Below are positions 54,105 to 63,670 of a DNA stretch of 64,000 nt, piece by piece (within the stretch, counting starts at the first letter, position 1; every line of letters begins with the position of its first letter). The translations under genes were made by a program, and so were the position numbers. The notes beneath the pieces were generated by a model. It saw nothing but the letters and a program-made list of their open reading frames with translations. It had not been told where the DNA came from and did no database searches. The stretch is from Candidatus Ligilactobacillus excrementigallinarum (lineage in GTDB: Bacteria > Bacillota > Bacilli > Lactobacillales > Lactobacillaceae): the NCBI GenBank assembly GCA_019114385.1, contig DXFP01000053.1, forward strand, positions 1-64,000, read 5' to 3'.

Positions 54105-55946
54105 GTGAAAAGACGTGAAGATATTCGAAACGTTGCCATTATCGCACACGTTGACCACGGTAAAACTACTTTGGTTAATGAATTATTAAAGCAGTCAAAT
54201 ACATTGGATGATCATACTGAAATTAGCGATCGTGCAATGGATTCAAACGATATTGAAAAGGAACGTGGAATTACAATCCTTTCAAAGAATACTGCTGTAA
54301 AATATGGCGACAAACAAATTAATATTTTGGATACTCCAGGGCATGCTGACTTTGGTGGTGAAGTAGAACGAATCATGAAAATGGTTGATGGGGTATTATT
54401 AGTTGTTGATGCCTTTGAAGGTACAATGCCTCAAACACGTTTTGTTTTGAAAAAAGCTTTGGATCAACATTTAACTCCAATTGTTGTAATTAACAAAATC
54501 GACCGTCAAGGTGCTCGTCCAGAAGAAGTTGTTGATGAAGTTCTTGATTTATTCATTGAATTAGGTGCTGACGAAGATCAATTAGATTTTCCTGTAATCT
54601 ATGCTTCTGCAATGAATGGAACAACATCGATGGACCCAGACCCATCAACTCAAGAACACACTATGGATCCAATTTTTAATACGATTTTGGATACAATTCC
54701 TGCACCAATTGATAATTCTGACGAACCATTACAATTCCAAGTTGCAATGCTTGACTATAACGACTTTGTTGGTCGAATCGGAATTGGTCGTGTATTCCGC
54801 GGAACAATTAAAGTTGGTGACCAAGTTACAGTTATGAAACTTGATGGCTCACAACAAAACTTCCGGGTAACTAAGTTATTTGGTTTCATGGGATTGAATC
54901 AAGTTGAAATTCAAGAAGCCAAAGCAGGAGATTTAATCGCTGTTTCTGGGATGGAAGAAATTAATGTCGGTGAAACAGTATGTCCTGTTGATCATCCAGA
55001 CGCATTGCCAATTTTGCGGATTGATCCACCTACATTACAAATGACATTTATGCAAAGTGATTCACCATTTGTTGGTAAAGATGGAGACAATGTTACTGCA
55101 CGTAAATTGGAAGATCGTTTAAAAAAGCAACTGCATACAGATGTATCTTTGAAAGTTGAAGATACAGATTCACCTGATGCATGGACGGTTTCTGGACGTG
55201 GTGAATTACACTTGTCAATTTTGATTGAAGAATTACGTCGTGAAGGCTTTGAATTATCAGTTTCACGTCCTAAGGTTATTTACCGTGAAATTGACGGCAA
55301 ATTATGTGAACCGTTTGAAGCAGTTACAATTGATACTCCGGATGAATATACAGGTTCAATTATTGACTCTCTTGCTCAACGTAAAGGTGAAATGAAGAAC
55401 ATGGAACCTAATGGAAATGGTCAAACACGGCTTGAATTTTCAGTACCAACACGTGGTTTAATTGGATATGATTCACAATTCTTATCAATGACACGCGGAT
55501 ATGGTATTTTGAATCACACATTTGATGAATATAAACCTGTAATTCGAAACTGGGAACCAGGTCGTCGAAATGGTGCATTAGTTTCAATTAATCAAGGAAA
55601 AGCAACAACATACGCTATTATGGGTGTTGAAGGCCGTGGTACAATTTACGTTGACCCAGGTACAGAAGTTTATGAAGGTATGATTGTTGGTAAATCATCT
55701 CGCGAACGTGATATCTCAGTTAATGTAACAAAGGGTAAGAATCTGACAAACGTGCGTGCAGCTGCTAAAGATCAAACTGCAACAATCAAGACTCCAGAAC
55801 ATCTTACACTTGAAGAAAGTATGGAATTCTTAAATGAAGACGAATTGCTTGAAGTTACACCAAATCACTTGCGGCTACGGAAGCGTATCTTAAATACTAA
55901 TGAACGTGAAAAGGCTGCAAAACGTGAAAAAAAAGCTAAGCAATAA
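54105..55946 (+). CDS. typA: Ribosome-associated GTPase TypA/BipA
   Basis: A translational GTPase of 613 residues involved in ribosome assembly and growth under cold or stress. G1 AHVDHGKTT (residues 14–22), G3 [11 protein letters not shown] and G4 NKIDR are present, and a C-terminal EF-G-like domain III/V plus the BipA-specific domain follow. GTG start with GAAAGGAAG upstream. Confidence 0.96.
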   Translation: MKRREDIRNVAIIAHVDHGKTTLVNELLKQSNTLDDHTEISDRAMDSNDIEKERGITILSKNTAVKYGDKQINILDTPGHADFGGEVERIMKMVDGVLLVVDAFEGTMPQTRFVLKKALDQHLTPIVVINKIDRQGARPEEVVDEVLDLFIELGADEDQLDFPVIYASAMNGTTSMDPDPSTQEHTMDPIFNTILDTIPAPIDNSDEPLQFQVAMLDYNDFVGRIGIGRVFRGTIKVGDQVTVMKLDGSQQNFRVTKLFGFMGLNQVEIQEAKAGDLIAVSGMEEINVGETVCPVDHPDALPILRIDPPTLQMTFMQSDSPFVGKDGDNVTARKLEDRLKKQLHTDVSLKVEDTDSPDAWTVSGRGELHLSILIEELRREGFELSVSRPKVIYREIDGKLCEPFEAVTIDTPDEYTGSIIDSLAQRKGEMKNMEPNGNGQTRLEFSVPTRGLIGYDSQFLSMTRGYGILNHTFDEYKPVIRNWEPGRRNGALVSINQGKATTYAIMGVEGRGTIYVDPGTEVYEGMIVGKSSRERDISVNVTKGKNLTNVRAAAKDQTATIKTPEHLTLEESMEFLNEDELLEVTPNHLRLRKRILNTNEREKAAKREKKAKQ

Positions 55947-55959
55947 AAATTATAATTTT

Positions 55960-56105
55960 AATTAGAGGCTATGACGAAAGTCCAGCCTCTATTTTTATGG
56001 CCGGATAATCGTTTTCCAGAATAAGTAGACTTGTCTGTAAGAAAAATCTGAGTCTTTACTGTATAATTCATTCTTTTTTTCTACAGTATATTTATTTTCG
56101 CGTAC
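55960..56105 (+). repeat. Structured intergenic repeat, copy 7 (degenerate)
   Basis: The terminator hairpin TAGAGGCT (55963–55970) / AGCCTCTA (55984–55991) plus T-run ends typA. The second unit keeps GTCTGTAA, GAGTCTTTACTGTATAATTCATTC and CTACAG, but its closing stem is weak. It occupies the first half of the 313-base gap before ftsW; the rest is AT-rich and holds the ftsW promoter. Confidence 0.78.
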
Positions 56106-56182
56106 TGCCATATTTTCTTTTTTGAAAATTATTTTCTATTTTTGAAGATTTATTTCAAAGTTTTTCATCAATAGATTGAATG

Positions 56183-56191
56183 TGGTATAAT
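56183..56191 (+). promoter_or_regulatory. Extended -10 promoter of ftsW
   Basis: TGGTATAAT, a perfect extended -10 (hexamer 56186–56191), about 70 bases before the ftsW ATG. It matches the mreB promoter element exactly. Confidence 0.65.
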
Positions 56192-56215
56192 TTTGAAGAA
56201 TATTGATAAAAATAG

Positions 56216-56260
56216 AAGGGTGGTTACATTAGGTTAATCACTTTAAAACCTAATTTTAAA
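56216..56260 (+). promoter_or_regulatory. ftsW leader hairpin separating Shine-Dalgarno from start codon
   Basis: GAAGGGTGG (56215–56223) is the only strong ribosome-binding site, but it lies 37 bases before the ATG. Between them ATTAGGTT (56228–56235) pairs perfectly with AACCTAAT (56247–56254). Folding this 8-bp hairpin would bring the site to about ten unpaired bases from the ATG. Confidence 0.55.
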
Positions 56261-57481
56261 ATGAAAAAGATATTAAATAAGTGGAAAGAGAAAGTGAAAT
56301 ACTTTGACTGGATGCTTTTTATTCCATACATTGTATTATGTTGTGTAGGAATTGTAATGGTTTATTCAGCAAGTTCAATTAACTTATCATATGTTGGTGA
56401 AAATACCGCTTCATATATGATTAAACAGTTGTTATATGTTGTTCTGGGAATAGTATTACTGTTCTTTTTTTCTCATATTTCAACTAAGGTCTGGACTAAT
56501 AAAATTTTATTGCTTAGTGGAGCAGTAATTATTGGATTTTTGCTGTTTATTGCGAAATATTTTACTAATTCAATTAATGGGGCCAATGGTTGGATTCAAT
56601 TAGGGGCATTTAGTTTGCAACCTTCTGAATTTTGTAAATTATTTTTAGTGTTATTCTGTTCATATGTTTTTGCCAATTGGTATCACAGACGGCAGCAGGA
56701 TTTGAAAATTACTAATAAATTTCAACCATATTTTGTAATTGGTTTATTGTTGTTTTTAGTTTTATTTGAACCAGATACAGGTGGATTTATGATTAACTTT
56801 GCAATTGTGTTGATCATTTATTTGACGTCACGGATTCCTGAAGACGGTTGGTTATATCGTAAAAAAGGCATCCGGTTATCTAATACAACAGTATTACTTT
56901 TATGGATTGCAACGTTTATTATTTTATTGCAAGTTCCACGACTCCCATTTATTCAAAAAATGGGCGATAAATTTTACCAAATTGCACGTTTTACTGCTTT
57001 TTATGCTCCATTTAAACATGCACAAAGCACAGGTCGTCAACTAGTAAATTCATATTATGCCATAAGCAATGGTGGATTATTTGGCTTAGGATTAGGAAAT
57101 AGTATTGAAAAACGGGGGTATTTGCCAGAACCATATACAGACTTTATTTTATCAGTAACTACAGAAGAATTAGGAGTAATTCTAACGACTTGTATACTGT
57201 TATTATTGTTATTTATTATGTTAAGAATTTTCTTAATTGGAGTTCGTGCAAATAACTTATATGATCGATTAGTTTGTTATGGTGTTGGTACTTTTATGTT
57301 TGTTGAATCATTATTTAATATAGGTGCTGTGATTGGATTATTACCAATTACAGGAGTTACCTTACCATTTATTTCATATGGTGGATCAAGTATGTTCGTC
57401 CTTTCGATGGCTTTAGGACTTGTAATGGGAATTTCAGCAAACCAGAAACGACATTTAGAAAAGAGTCCTTTAGATGATTGA
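56261..57481 (+). CDS. ftsW: SEDS-family peptidoglycan polymerase FtsW
   Basis: SEDS glycosyltransferases polymerise lipid II with a partner PBP. The 406 residues have about ten membrane helices and SEDS signatures: the MVYSASS segment in helix 1, GANGWIQLG, and the late GVTLPFISYGGSS. It could be FtsW or RodA; the separation from the dcw cluster and ylbG–rsmD–coaD neighbourhood fit B. subtilis FtsW. ATG 56261 has no adjacent ribosome-binding site, but see the leader hairpin. GTG 56294 is a weaker alternative. Confidence 0.9.
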   Translation: MKKILNKWKEKVKYFDWMLFIPYIVLCCVGIVMVYSASSINLSYVGENTASYMIKQLLYVVLGIVLLFFFSHISTKVWTNKILLLSGAVIIGFLLFIAKYFTNSINGANGWIQLGAFSLQPSEFCKLFLVLFCSYVFANWYHRRQQDLKITNKFQPYFVIGLLLFLVLFEPDTGGFMINFAIVLIIYLTSRIPEDGWLYRKKGIRLSNTTVLLLWIATFIILLQVPRLPFIQKMGDKFYQIARFTAFYAPFKHAQSTGRQLVNSYYAISNGGLFGLGLGNSIEKRGYLPEPYTDFILSVTTEELGVILTTCILLLLLFIMLRIFLIGVRANNLYDRLVCYGVGTFMFVESLFNIGAVIGLLPITGVTLPFISYGGSSMFVLSMALGLVMGISANQKRHLEKSPLDD

Positions 57482-57791
57482 AAATGAAAAATTTGAAATG
57501 ACAGCACGGCAAGGAGTAATCGTATATTTATATCGATTACGTCAGAGTCGTCAATTAAGAAAATTTGGTCAAATTGAGTATGTGTCAAAGCGTATGAAGT
57601 ATGTTGTCCTTTATATGAACCAAGATCAAATTGAGCAAAATATTGCCAAAATTAAAAAAATGCGAAATGTGCGAAAAGTCCAATTATCGTATCGACCTTT
57701 TTTAAGAACTGATTATGCTTCTTCAGAAGACGGGTATAAATTAACTGAAGAAGATAAAGAAAAATTTAAGAAAACAAAGAGTGAGTCATAA
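57474..57791 (+). CDS. ylbG: UPF0298/DUF2129 protein YlbG
   Basis: A 105-residue basic cytoplasmic protein of the YlbG family (GVIVYLYRLRQ and MKYVVLYMNQ). Function unknown. It overlaps ftsW by eight bases and rsmD by one, so it is translationally coupled. The first eight residues before MTARQG extend beyond the usual family start; ATG 57498 is possible. Confidence 0.85.
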   Translation: MIENEKFEMTARQGVIVYLYRLRQSRQLRKFGQIEYVSKRMKYVVLYMNQDQIEQNIAKIKKMRNVRKVQLSYRPFLRTDYASSEDGYKLTEEDKEKFKKTKSES

Positions 57792-58345
57792 TGCGGATAA
57801 TTTCAGGAAATTACGGTGGTAGAAGGCTTAAAGCTGTTCCAGGAATGAAAACTAGACCAACTACTGATAAAGTTAAGGAATCAATGTTTAATATAATTGG
57901 TCCATACTTTGATGGTGGAGTTGTCCTTGATTTGTTTGCCGGAAGTGGTGGATTGAGTATTGAAGCAGTATCTAGAGGAGCAGATGTTGCTTACTTGGTT
58001 GATCGTCAGTATCAGGCAATTAAGACAATCAAAGAAAATATCAAAGTAACAAAAGAAGAACAGAAATTTAATGTATTTAAAGCAGATGCAGCAAAAGCGT
58101 TACAAAAATTTAGTCAGCAAAACATTAAGTTTGATTATATTTTTCTCGATCCACCTTATGCGAAACAACAGATAATTGATAATTTGAATAATTTTGTGGA
58201 ATTGGGATTATTAAACCTTAATGCAGTAATTGTTTGCGAAACTGATGAAAATGCACAGTTAGAAGATAATCTTCAAGATTTTGAAATGCTTAAACAAGTC
58301 ACTTATGGTATTACTGTAGTGACAATCTATCGTTATAAGGGGTAA
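57791..58345 (+). CDS. rsmD: 16S rRNA (guanine966-N2)-methyltransferase RsmD
   Basis: A Rossmann-fold methyltransferase of 184 residues. It begins MRIISGNYGGR, has the SAM motif LDLFAGSGGLSIEA near residue 44, and the catalytic FLDPPY motif near residue 118 of N-MTases acting on exocyclic amino groups. The gene precedes coaD, as in most Firmicutes. Confidence 0.95.
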   Translation: MRIISGNYGGRRLKAVPGMKTRPTTDKVKESMFNIIGPYFDGGVVLDLFAGSGGLSIEAVSRGADVAYLVDRQYQAIKTIKENIKVTKEEQKFNVFKADAAKALQKFSQQNIKFDYIFLDPPYAKQQIIDNLNNFVELGLLNLNAVIVCETDENAQLEDNLQDFEMLKQVTYGITVVTIYRYKG

Positions 58346-58350
58346 TTAAC

Positions 58351-58839
58351 GTGAATGCAATTTTTCCGGGAAGTTTTGATCCATTAACAAAGGGACATTA
58401 TGATTTAATTTATCGTGCTAGTCGAATTATGGATCATTTAACTGTGGCAGTGATGACAAATACTTCTAAAAAAGCATTATTTACTACAGATGAAAAAGTA
58501 AAAATAATTAAAGATGCAGTTGCTGAATTAAATAACGTGGATGTGATTGCTGTTGAAAAAGGGCTAACTGTTGACTTAGCACAAAAATTAAATGCAACGG
58601 TGATTATCCGAGGAGTTAGGGACACAGAAGACTTTGAATTTGAGAAAAAAATTGCAAATTTAAATCGAAAATTAAATTCAGAGATTGAGACGCTTTTACT
58701 TTCATCTTCACCTGAATTTGAAGCAATTTCGTCTTCAATGATTAAAGAAATTGCGAAATTTGGCGGTGATGTTTCACAATTTGTGAATCCAACAGTACAG
58801 CATTTAATTGAGGAAAAAATAAATGAAAAAGAAAACTAA
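58351..58839 (+). CDS. coaD: Phosphopantetheine adenylyltransferase
   Basis: Catalyses the fourth step of coenzyme A synthesis. A small nucleotidyltransferase fold: GSFDPLTKGH (residues 7–16), IIRGVRDTEDFEFE near residue 87, and the ISSSMIKE loop near the end. 162 residues. GTG start. It overlaps the next gene by 17 bases. Confidence 0.95.
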   Translation: MNAIFPGSFDPLTKGHYDLIYRASRIMDHLTVAVMTNTSKKALFTTDEKVKIIKDAVAELNNVDVIAVEKGLTVDLAQKLNATVIIRGVRDTEDFEFEKKIANLNRKLNSEIETLLLSSSPEFEAISSSMIKEIAKFGGDVSQFVNPTVQHLIEEKINEKEN

Positions 58840-59866
58840 AAAATTTATTATTTTAATAGTTGTCTCAGTATTGATTTTTTTAAGTGTATTTTTACCATTA
58901 CCATACTACATTGAGTTACCAGGATCTGCAGAAAATATTTCACAATATATTAAGGTTGAAAAACAATCAAAGAAGCATCAAAAAGGTGAATTAATGTTAG
59001 TTTATATTCGTGAACTGCACGCAACGCCTTTAACATATGCGATGAGTTATTTGAATCCATTTGCTCAACGAGATAGTGCAAAAAATTTATATCAAGGAAA
59101 TACAGAAGATGATTATCAAAAAATTCAACAGTATTATATGCAAGATGCGATAAATGAAGCAGAATATGTTGCATTTAAAGCTGCAAATAAAAAGATTTCA
59201 CGAAAATATTTAGGATTATATGTGATGTCAGTGATGCCTAATTCTAGTTTTAAAGGAAAGCTAAAAGTGGGTGATACGGTTGAATCTGTAAATGGTAAAC
59301 ATTTTGATGATTCTCAAGGGTATACATCATATATTAAATCGTTGCCTAAAAATTCTAAAATTACAATTGGTGTTCAAAGTGGAAAGAAACACTTAAAGTT
59401 AACTGGAACAACTCAAAAATTAGTTGGAACAAATCAATATGGAATTGGAATAACTCTGGCAGATCGAACTGAAGTAAAACCATCTGAAAAAATTAAAGCG
59501 GATATGGACGGAATTGAAGGCCCTTCAGCAGGATTAATGATGTCGTTACAAATTTATGATGATTTAACCAATCATAATTTGCTTAAGGGACGTAAAATTG
59601 CTGGTACTGGAACCATTAATGCACAAGGACAAGTTGGAGACATTGGTGGTGCAGATAAAAAGGTCGTAGCAGCTTCAAATGCCAAAGCGACGGTATTCTT
59701 TGTTCCCAATAATCCAATTCCAAAAGAAGTAAAACAAGCATATCCAGATTTAAAGACTAATTATCAAGAAGCAAAAGAAGCTGCTAAAAAAATTCATACA
59801 AAAATGAAGATTGTTCCTGTAAGGACATTTAATGATGCTGTAAAGTACTTAGAAAATACAAATTAG
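58823..59866 (+). CDS. PDZ-domain Lon-like membrane protease (YlbL/SepM type)
   Basis: An extracytoplasmic serine protease of 347 residues: N-terminal membrane anchor (about residues 7–26), a PDZ domain (LGLYVMSVMPNSSFKG onward, residues 130–200), and a C-terminal Lon catalytic fold with Ser in EGPSAGLMMS (about Ser235) and Lys in GGADKKVVAA (about Lys280). Streptococcal SepM cuts the competence peptide; here the proximity to comEA–EC is suggestive only. The coaD–ylbL order is conserved. Confidence 0.9.
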   Translation: MKKKTKKFIILIVVSVLIFLSVFLPLPYYIELPGSAENISQYIKVEKQSKKHQKGELMLVYIRELHATPLTYAMSYLNPFAQRDSAKNLYQGNTEDDYQKIQQYYMQDAINEAEYVAFKAANKKISRKYLGLYVMSVMPNSSFKGKLKVGDTVESVNGKHFDDSQGYTSYIKSLPKNSKITIGVQSGKKHLKLTGTTQKLVGTNQYGIGITLADRTEVKPSEKIKADMDGIEGPSAGLMMSLQIYDDLTNHNLLKGRKIAGTGTINAQGQVGDIGGADKKVVAASNAKATVFFVPNNPIPKEVKQAYPDLKTNYQEAKEAAKKIHTKMKIVPVRTFNDAVKYLENTN

Positions 59867-59895
59867 CATTTTGTTAATAGTGCTGTTGGAATAAT

Positions 59896-60040
59896 AAGAA
59901 GTTGGACGTAGTTCCAGCTTTTTTTAATACCCGCATTATCGAAACTCTAAAATAAACGAGTATATTTGTAAATTAAAACCATAGGAATCTATATTTTATG
60001 ATTCATTTGATTTTTATTACAGTATGCTCGTTTTTTGTAT
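59896..60040 (+). repeat. Structured intergenic repeat, copy 8
   Basis: The terminator hairpin (AAGAAGTTGGA / TTCCAGCTTTTT, 59897–59924) ends the protease gene. The long hairpin follows: AAACGAG (59954–59960) pairs with CTCGTTT (60027–60033), extended by TATA/TATG, then inner TGTAA (59967–59971) with TTACA (60017–60021). The closing pairs differ from copies 1 and 5 but stay complementary. It fills most of the gap before comEA. Confidence 0.85.
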
Positions 60041-60130
60041 TTGATCAGAATTTATTATTTTTGAAAAATGTATTAAATAATAAATATTTTTCGTATATAT
60101 AAGTGTGGACAACGTAAAGGAGGGAAAAAG

Positions 60131-60826
60131 ATGTTTGATAATTTAAGAGATTTTTGGGAAGATAATCGAACCAAAATTATCATTATTAGTTTAGTCGGTG
60201 CAATTGCGGTCTGCTTATTTGTTCCATTTGGTAAGCAATCTCAAGTAGAAGAAACTCAACAAGCATCGTCTTTTGAGATAAATTCAACTAGTAAGTACAG
60301 CACTCAAGAAGTAAGTTCAGCCTTTAGTATAAATAACAATGGTAACTTATATGTAGATATTAAAGGCGCAGTTAATCATCCGGGAGCATACCAAATGAAT
60401 GATAATCAACGTGTAGGAGATGTGATTGAAAAAGCGGGTGGATTAACTTCAAATGCTGATTTAAATCGAGTAAATTTAGCTCAAAAATTAAATGATCAAA
60501 TGATAATTTATGTTCCACGTAAAGGAGAAACAATTCCAATTTCTCTTAATTCACAGCAGACGCAAAATAATAATCCAAGTAATTCTACGGAAGCGACTGT
60601 AAATTCAAATGCAGAACAACATGCATCTTCAATCGGAAAAATAAATCTAAATACAGCAACATTGGATCAATTACAACAATTAGATGGAGTGGGCGAGAAA
60701 AAAGCACAGAAAATTATTGATTATCGTCAACAACATAACGGATTTAAACAAATCGATGAGTTAAAAAATGTAGATGGAATTGGTGATAAAAGTTTTGAAA
60801 AATTGTCATCTCAAGTTTGTGTTTAA
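60131..60826 (+). CDS. comEA: Competence DNA receptor ComEA
   Basis: Membrane-anchored double-stranded DNA receptor for transformation. 231 residues: membrane helix (about residues 16–33), a SLBB-type domain (VDIKGAVNHPGAYQM to YVPRKGE), a Ser/Asn/Thr-rich linker and a C-terminal tandem helix–hairpin–helix domain (INLNTATLDQLQQLDGVGEKKAQ). The ribosome-binding site is AAAGGAGGG. Confidence 0.95.
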   Translation: MFDNLRDFWEDNRTKIIIISLVGAIAVCLFVPFGKQSQVEETQQASSFEINSTSKYSTQEVSSAFSINNNGNLYVDIKGAVNHPGAYQMNDNQRVGDVIEKAGGLTSNADLNRVNLAQKLNDQMIIYVPRKGETIPISLNSQQTQNNNPSNSTEATVNSNAEQHASSIGKINLNTATLDQLQQLDGVGEKKAQKIIDYRQQHNGFKQIDELKNVDGIGDKSFEKLSSQVCV

Positions 60827-60902
60827 AATTTTTGTTATACTTGATTTAAGTTAGATTAAAAATTTTGTGAATAAGAAATCATTACAACTGGGGATGAATA
60901 TT

Positions 60903-61391
60903 ATGAGTAATAAAGAAAAAAGAATTCCATGGAATCAGTATTTTATGTCGCAAGCAATTTTACTTTCAATGCGCGGTACATGCAAACGATTATCCGTTGG
61001 AGCAATTTTAGTAAGAGACGATCGCATTATTGCAGGCGGTTATAACGGTTCTGTATCAGGAGATGTTCATTGCTTAGATGAAGGCTGTTATGTAGTCGAT
61101 GGACACTGTTTAAGAACTATTCATGCAGAAATGAATGCAATTTTACAATGTGCAAAATTTGGAATTGCTACGGATGGAGCAGAAATATATGTTACTGATT
61201 TTCCTTGTTTGCAATGCACAAAAATGCTTTTGCAAGCAGGAATTAAGAAAATATATTATTTAAGAAATTATCATAATAATCCATATGCCGTTTCATTATT
61301 AAAAAAGAAAAATGTTGATACTGTTCAAGTTAAAATTGATCCAAAATATTTAGATTCTGTTGTAAAAGTTGCTGAAGAAAATCAATCATAG
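60903..61391 (+). CDS. comEB: dCMP deaminase family protein ComEB
   Basis: A zinc-dependent deoxycytidylate deaminase of 162 residues, supplying dUMP for thymidylate. Zinc and catalytic motifs are HAEMNA and PCLQCTKML, with further Cys/His (CLDEGCYVVDGHC) as in phage-type dCMP deaminases. I chose ATG 60903, preceded by CTGGGG, over an in-frame GTG at 60867. Its link to competence is positional, since ComEB is dispensable for transformation in Bacillus. Confidence 0.92.
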   Translation: MSNKEKRIPWNQYFMSQAILLSMRGTCKRLSVGAILVRDDRIIAGGYNGSVSGDVHCLDEGCYVVDGHCLRTIHAEMNAILQCAKFGIATDGAEIYVTDFPCLQCTKMLLQAGIKKIYYLRNYHNNPYAVSLLKKKNVDTVQVKIDPKYLDSVVKVAEENQS

Positions 61392-63670
61392 TGCGTAAAT
61401 ACTATTTATTATTTACTGCATTTGAATGTATACTAATTAATTATTTGCTGATTAATCCTCAAAATTGGATTGTATTAGCAGTTACTTTTTTATATATTTT
61501 ACGAGTTCAGACATTAGGAATAAAAAAATTAAAATATTTTTTAATTATATTTGGAATAATTTGGTATGGATTTCAATCGAATTATAATTATAAGATTTTT
61601 CAAAAAGATAATTTTAATAATCAAAATCAAATTACAAATATCACAGTAAGAGTTTTTCCTGATCAAATTGATCAAACAAATAGGATATATAAATTTATTG
61701 GAACAAAAATTGATAATGGAGAAAAAGTTCAAGTAAGCTATCAACCATTGCATTCTGATGATTTGGCTAAAATAACAAAGAGTAAAAAAGCAAAAGTAAT
61801 TGAAATCCAAGGAAAAGAAACTCAGCCAGAATTGCCAACTAATGAAAATCAATTTAATTATCGCAATTATTTACTAAGTAAAAACATAAGGCAAATAATT
61901 TATGCAAAAAAATGTTATGTAAAAAATATATCAGGTGAAAGTCTTTTTGATAAAATGCTTGAGTATTTTCATAGTTTGAGACAGAATCTTGCTGAATATT
62001 TTACCTCATTACCTACATGTTTAAGAAATTATTGTAATGCATTGATTTTGGGCAAAATTACAGATGATTTTCATGATACTAGTGAAAATATCAAGCATTT
62101 AGGATTATTATATTTATTTTGTTTATCAGGAATGCATGTATTTTTTATCAAAAAATATTTTAATGAATTTTTGGAGCTATTTTGTATTACACAAGAAACA
62201 ATTAATTTAGTTTTACTTTGCATTTTACCCGTTTATTGCATTTTAGGTGGAAATAATTTAAGTCTAAGCAGAGCAATTTGGATGATTTGGGTTGGAATCT
62301 TTTCTTCGTTTATTCTAAAAAATCAATTTTCTGGAATAGAATGTTGGAGTATTACGGTAATTATTTACCTAATATTATATCCAGCGATGTTTTTATCCTT
62401 AGGTGCGAAATTGAGTTATTTGTTAACTTTTATTTTATTGTGTCAACGTGATCAAAATAATTTTATGCTAAGTTTTAAGTTAAATAATTATAGTGTTCCA
62501 TTAATTTTAAATAGTACATTTCAGTGGAATATACTTACTGTTTTTTATTCAGTAATTATTGGTGAATTATTTGAGAAAGTGATTTTTCCGGCCACATTAA
62601 TAGGTGCAACTTGCATCTGGTTCAATTCACTTTGTAACTGGCTATTAAAGATTTGTGATTCGATTTTTAATCAACTTGCACAATTAAATACAATAATCAC
62701 ATTTGGTAAATTACCAATGATATTTTGTATCATCATTTTAATTTTGTTTTTTCAATTAGAAAATAATGTTCATAAAAAAGTTAAATGGATGCTGATTATT
62801 TTAATTTATACAGGTAACTATGCATATATTCATTTTCCTTTAAGTAGTGAAGTTGTCTATTTTGATATAGGCCAAGGAGATAGTACATTAATTAGAACAA
62901 AATTCAATCAAGATGTTGTTTTAATTGATACTGGCGGTAAAGTTAATTTTGGAAAGCAAAAGCAGACAAAGGGTACTACAATGGGAGAATCCGTGATTGC
63001 AAATTACCTATTAAGTAAGGGAATTGATCAAATAGACGGGTTATACTTAACTCATCAAGATACAGATCATGTAGGGTATTTTCCAAGTATTGGCCGAGAA
63101 ATTCATTATAAGAAAATCTATGTGCCTGCTGGAATGGAAAATTTAGTTAGTTTTCAAGCAAGATTAGCGCAAATATATTCGCAAAGACCTATAGTTGTTC
63201 CACTTACTAATCAAATTTCTGCAGAAAATGGACTACAAATTTTACATCCTTTTAATGCAGGAAAAGGAACAAATAAAGATTCACTTGTTTTGTTGAAGAA
63301 AATAAATGATTTTACATTTTTATTTACAGGTGACTTAGATCAAGAAGGCGAGTTGCAAGTTTTAGAACACTATCCAATGTTAAGAACCGATTTTTTCAAA
63401 GTAGGTCACCATGGGAGTAAAACGGCTACAAATCCTAATTTTGTAAGTCACCTTCATCCCAAATTTGCGATTATTTCTGCTGGAAGGCATAATCGATTTC
63501 ATCATCCAAATCAAGAAACATTACAAACATTAAATCAATATCAAATTCCATATTTATTAACTGCGAAAGATGGTATGATTAAGATATCAGTTTATCGAAA
63601 TCGATATCAAATAACTAATGGAGGAAATGCTTTTGGATGTACAAGAAGCGATTCAAAAGATAAAAGATAG
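61391..63670 (+). CDS. comEC: Competence DNA channel protein ComEC
   Basis: ComEC forms the membrane channel for single-stranded DNA import. 759 residues: two N-terminal hydrophobic helices, an OB-like extracellular segment, the Competence domain with many helices (about residues 200–470; LGLLYLFCLSGMHVFF is its signature), and a C-terminal metallo-beta-lactamase-like domain (FDIGQGDST, DTGG, LTHQDTDHVGYF, GHHGSK). It appears complete and intact. GTG start overlapping the comEB stop. Confidence 0.95.
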   Translation: MRKYYLLFTAFECILINYLLINPQNWIVLAVTFLYILRVQTLGIKKLKYFLIIFGIIWYGFQSNYNYKIFQKDNFNNQNQITNITVRVFPDQIDQTNRIYKFIGTKIDNGEKVQVSYQPLHSDDLAKITKSKKAKVIEIQGKETQPELPTNENQFNYRNYLLSKNIRQIIYAKKCYVKNISGESLFDKMLEYFHSLRQNLAEYFTSLPTCLRNYCNALILGKITDDFHDTSENIKHLGLLYLFCLSGMHVFFIKKYFNEFLELFCITQETINLVLLCILPVYCILGGNNLSLSRAIWMIWVGIFSSFILKNQFSGIECWSITVIIYLILYPAMFLSLGAKLSYLLTFILLCQRDQNNFMLSFKLNNYSVPLILNSTFQWNILTVFYSVIIGELFEKVIFPATLIGATCIWFNSLCNWLLKICDSIFNQLAQLNTIITFGKLPMIFCIIILILFFQLENNVHKKVKWMLIILIYTGNYAYIHFPLSSEVVYFDIGQGDSTLIRTKFNQDVVLIDTGGKVNFGKQKQTKGTTMGESVIANYLLSKGIDQIDGLYLTHQDTDHVGYFPSIGREIHYKKIYVPAGMENLVSFQARLAQIYSQRPIVVPLTNQISAENGLQILHPFNAGKGTNKDSLVLLKKINDFTFLFTGDLDQEGELQVLEHYPMLRTDFFKVGHHGSKTATNPNFVSHLHPKFAIISAGRHNRFHHPNQETLQTLNQYQIPYLLTAKDGMIKISVYRNRYQITNGGNAFGCTRSDSKDKR

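Noticed and set aside
57277-57588. 103-codon minus-strand open frame across the ftsW–ylbG junction
   Set aside because: Antisense to two conserved, overlapping genes; no start signal.
61541-61852. 103-codon minus-strand open frame inside comEC
   Set aside because: Low-complexity Ile/Phe/Asn-rich translation of AT-rich antisense DNA; comEC is intact on the other strand.
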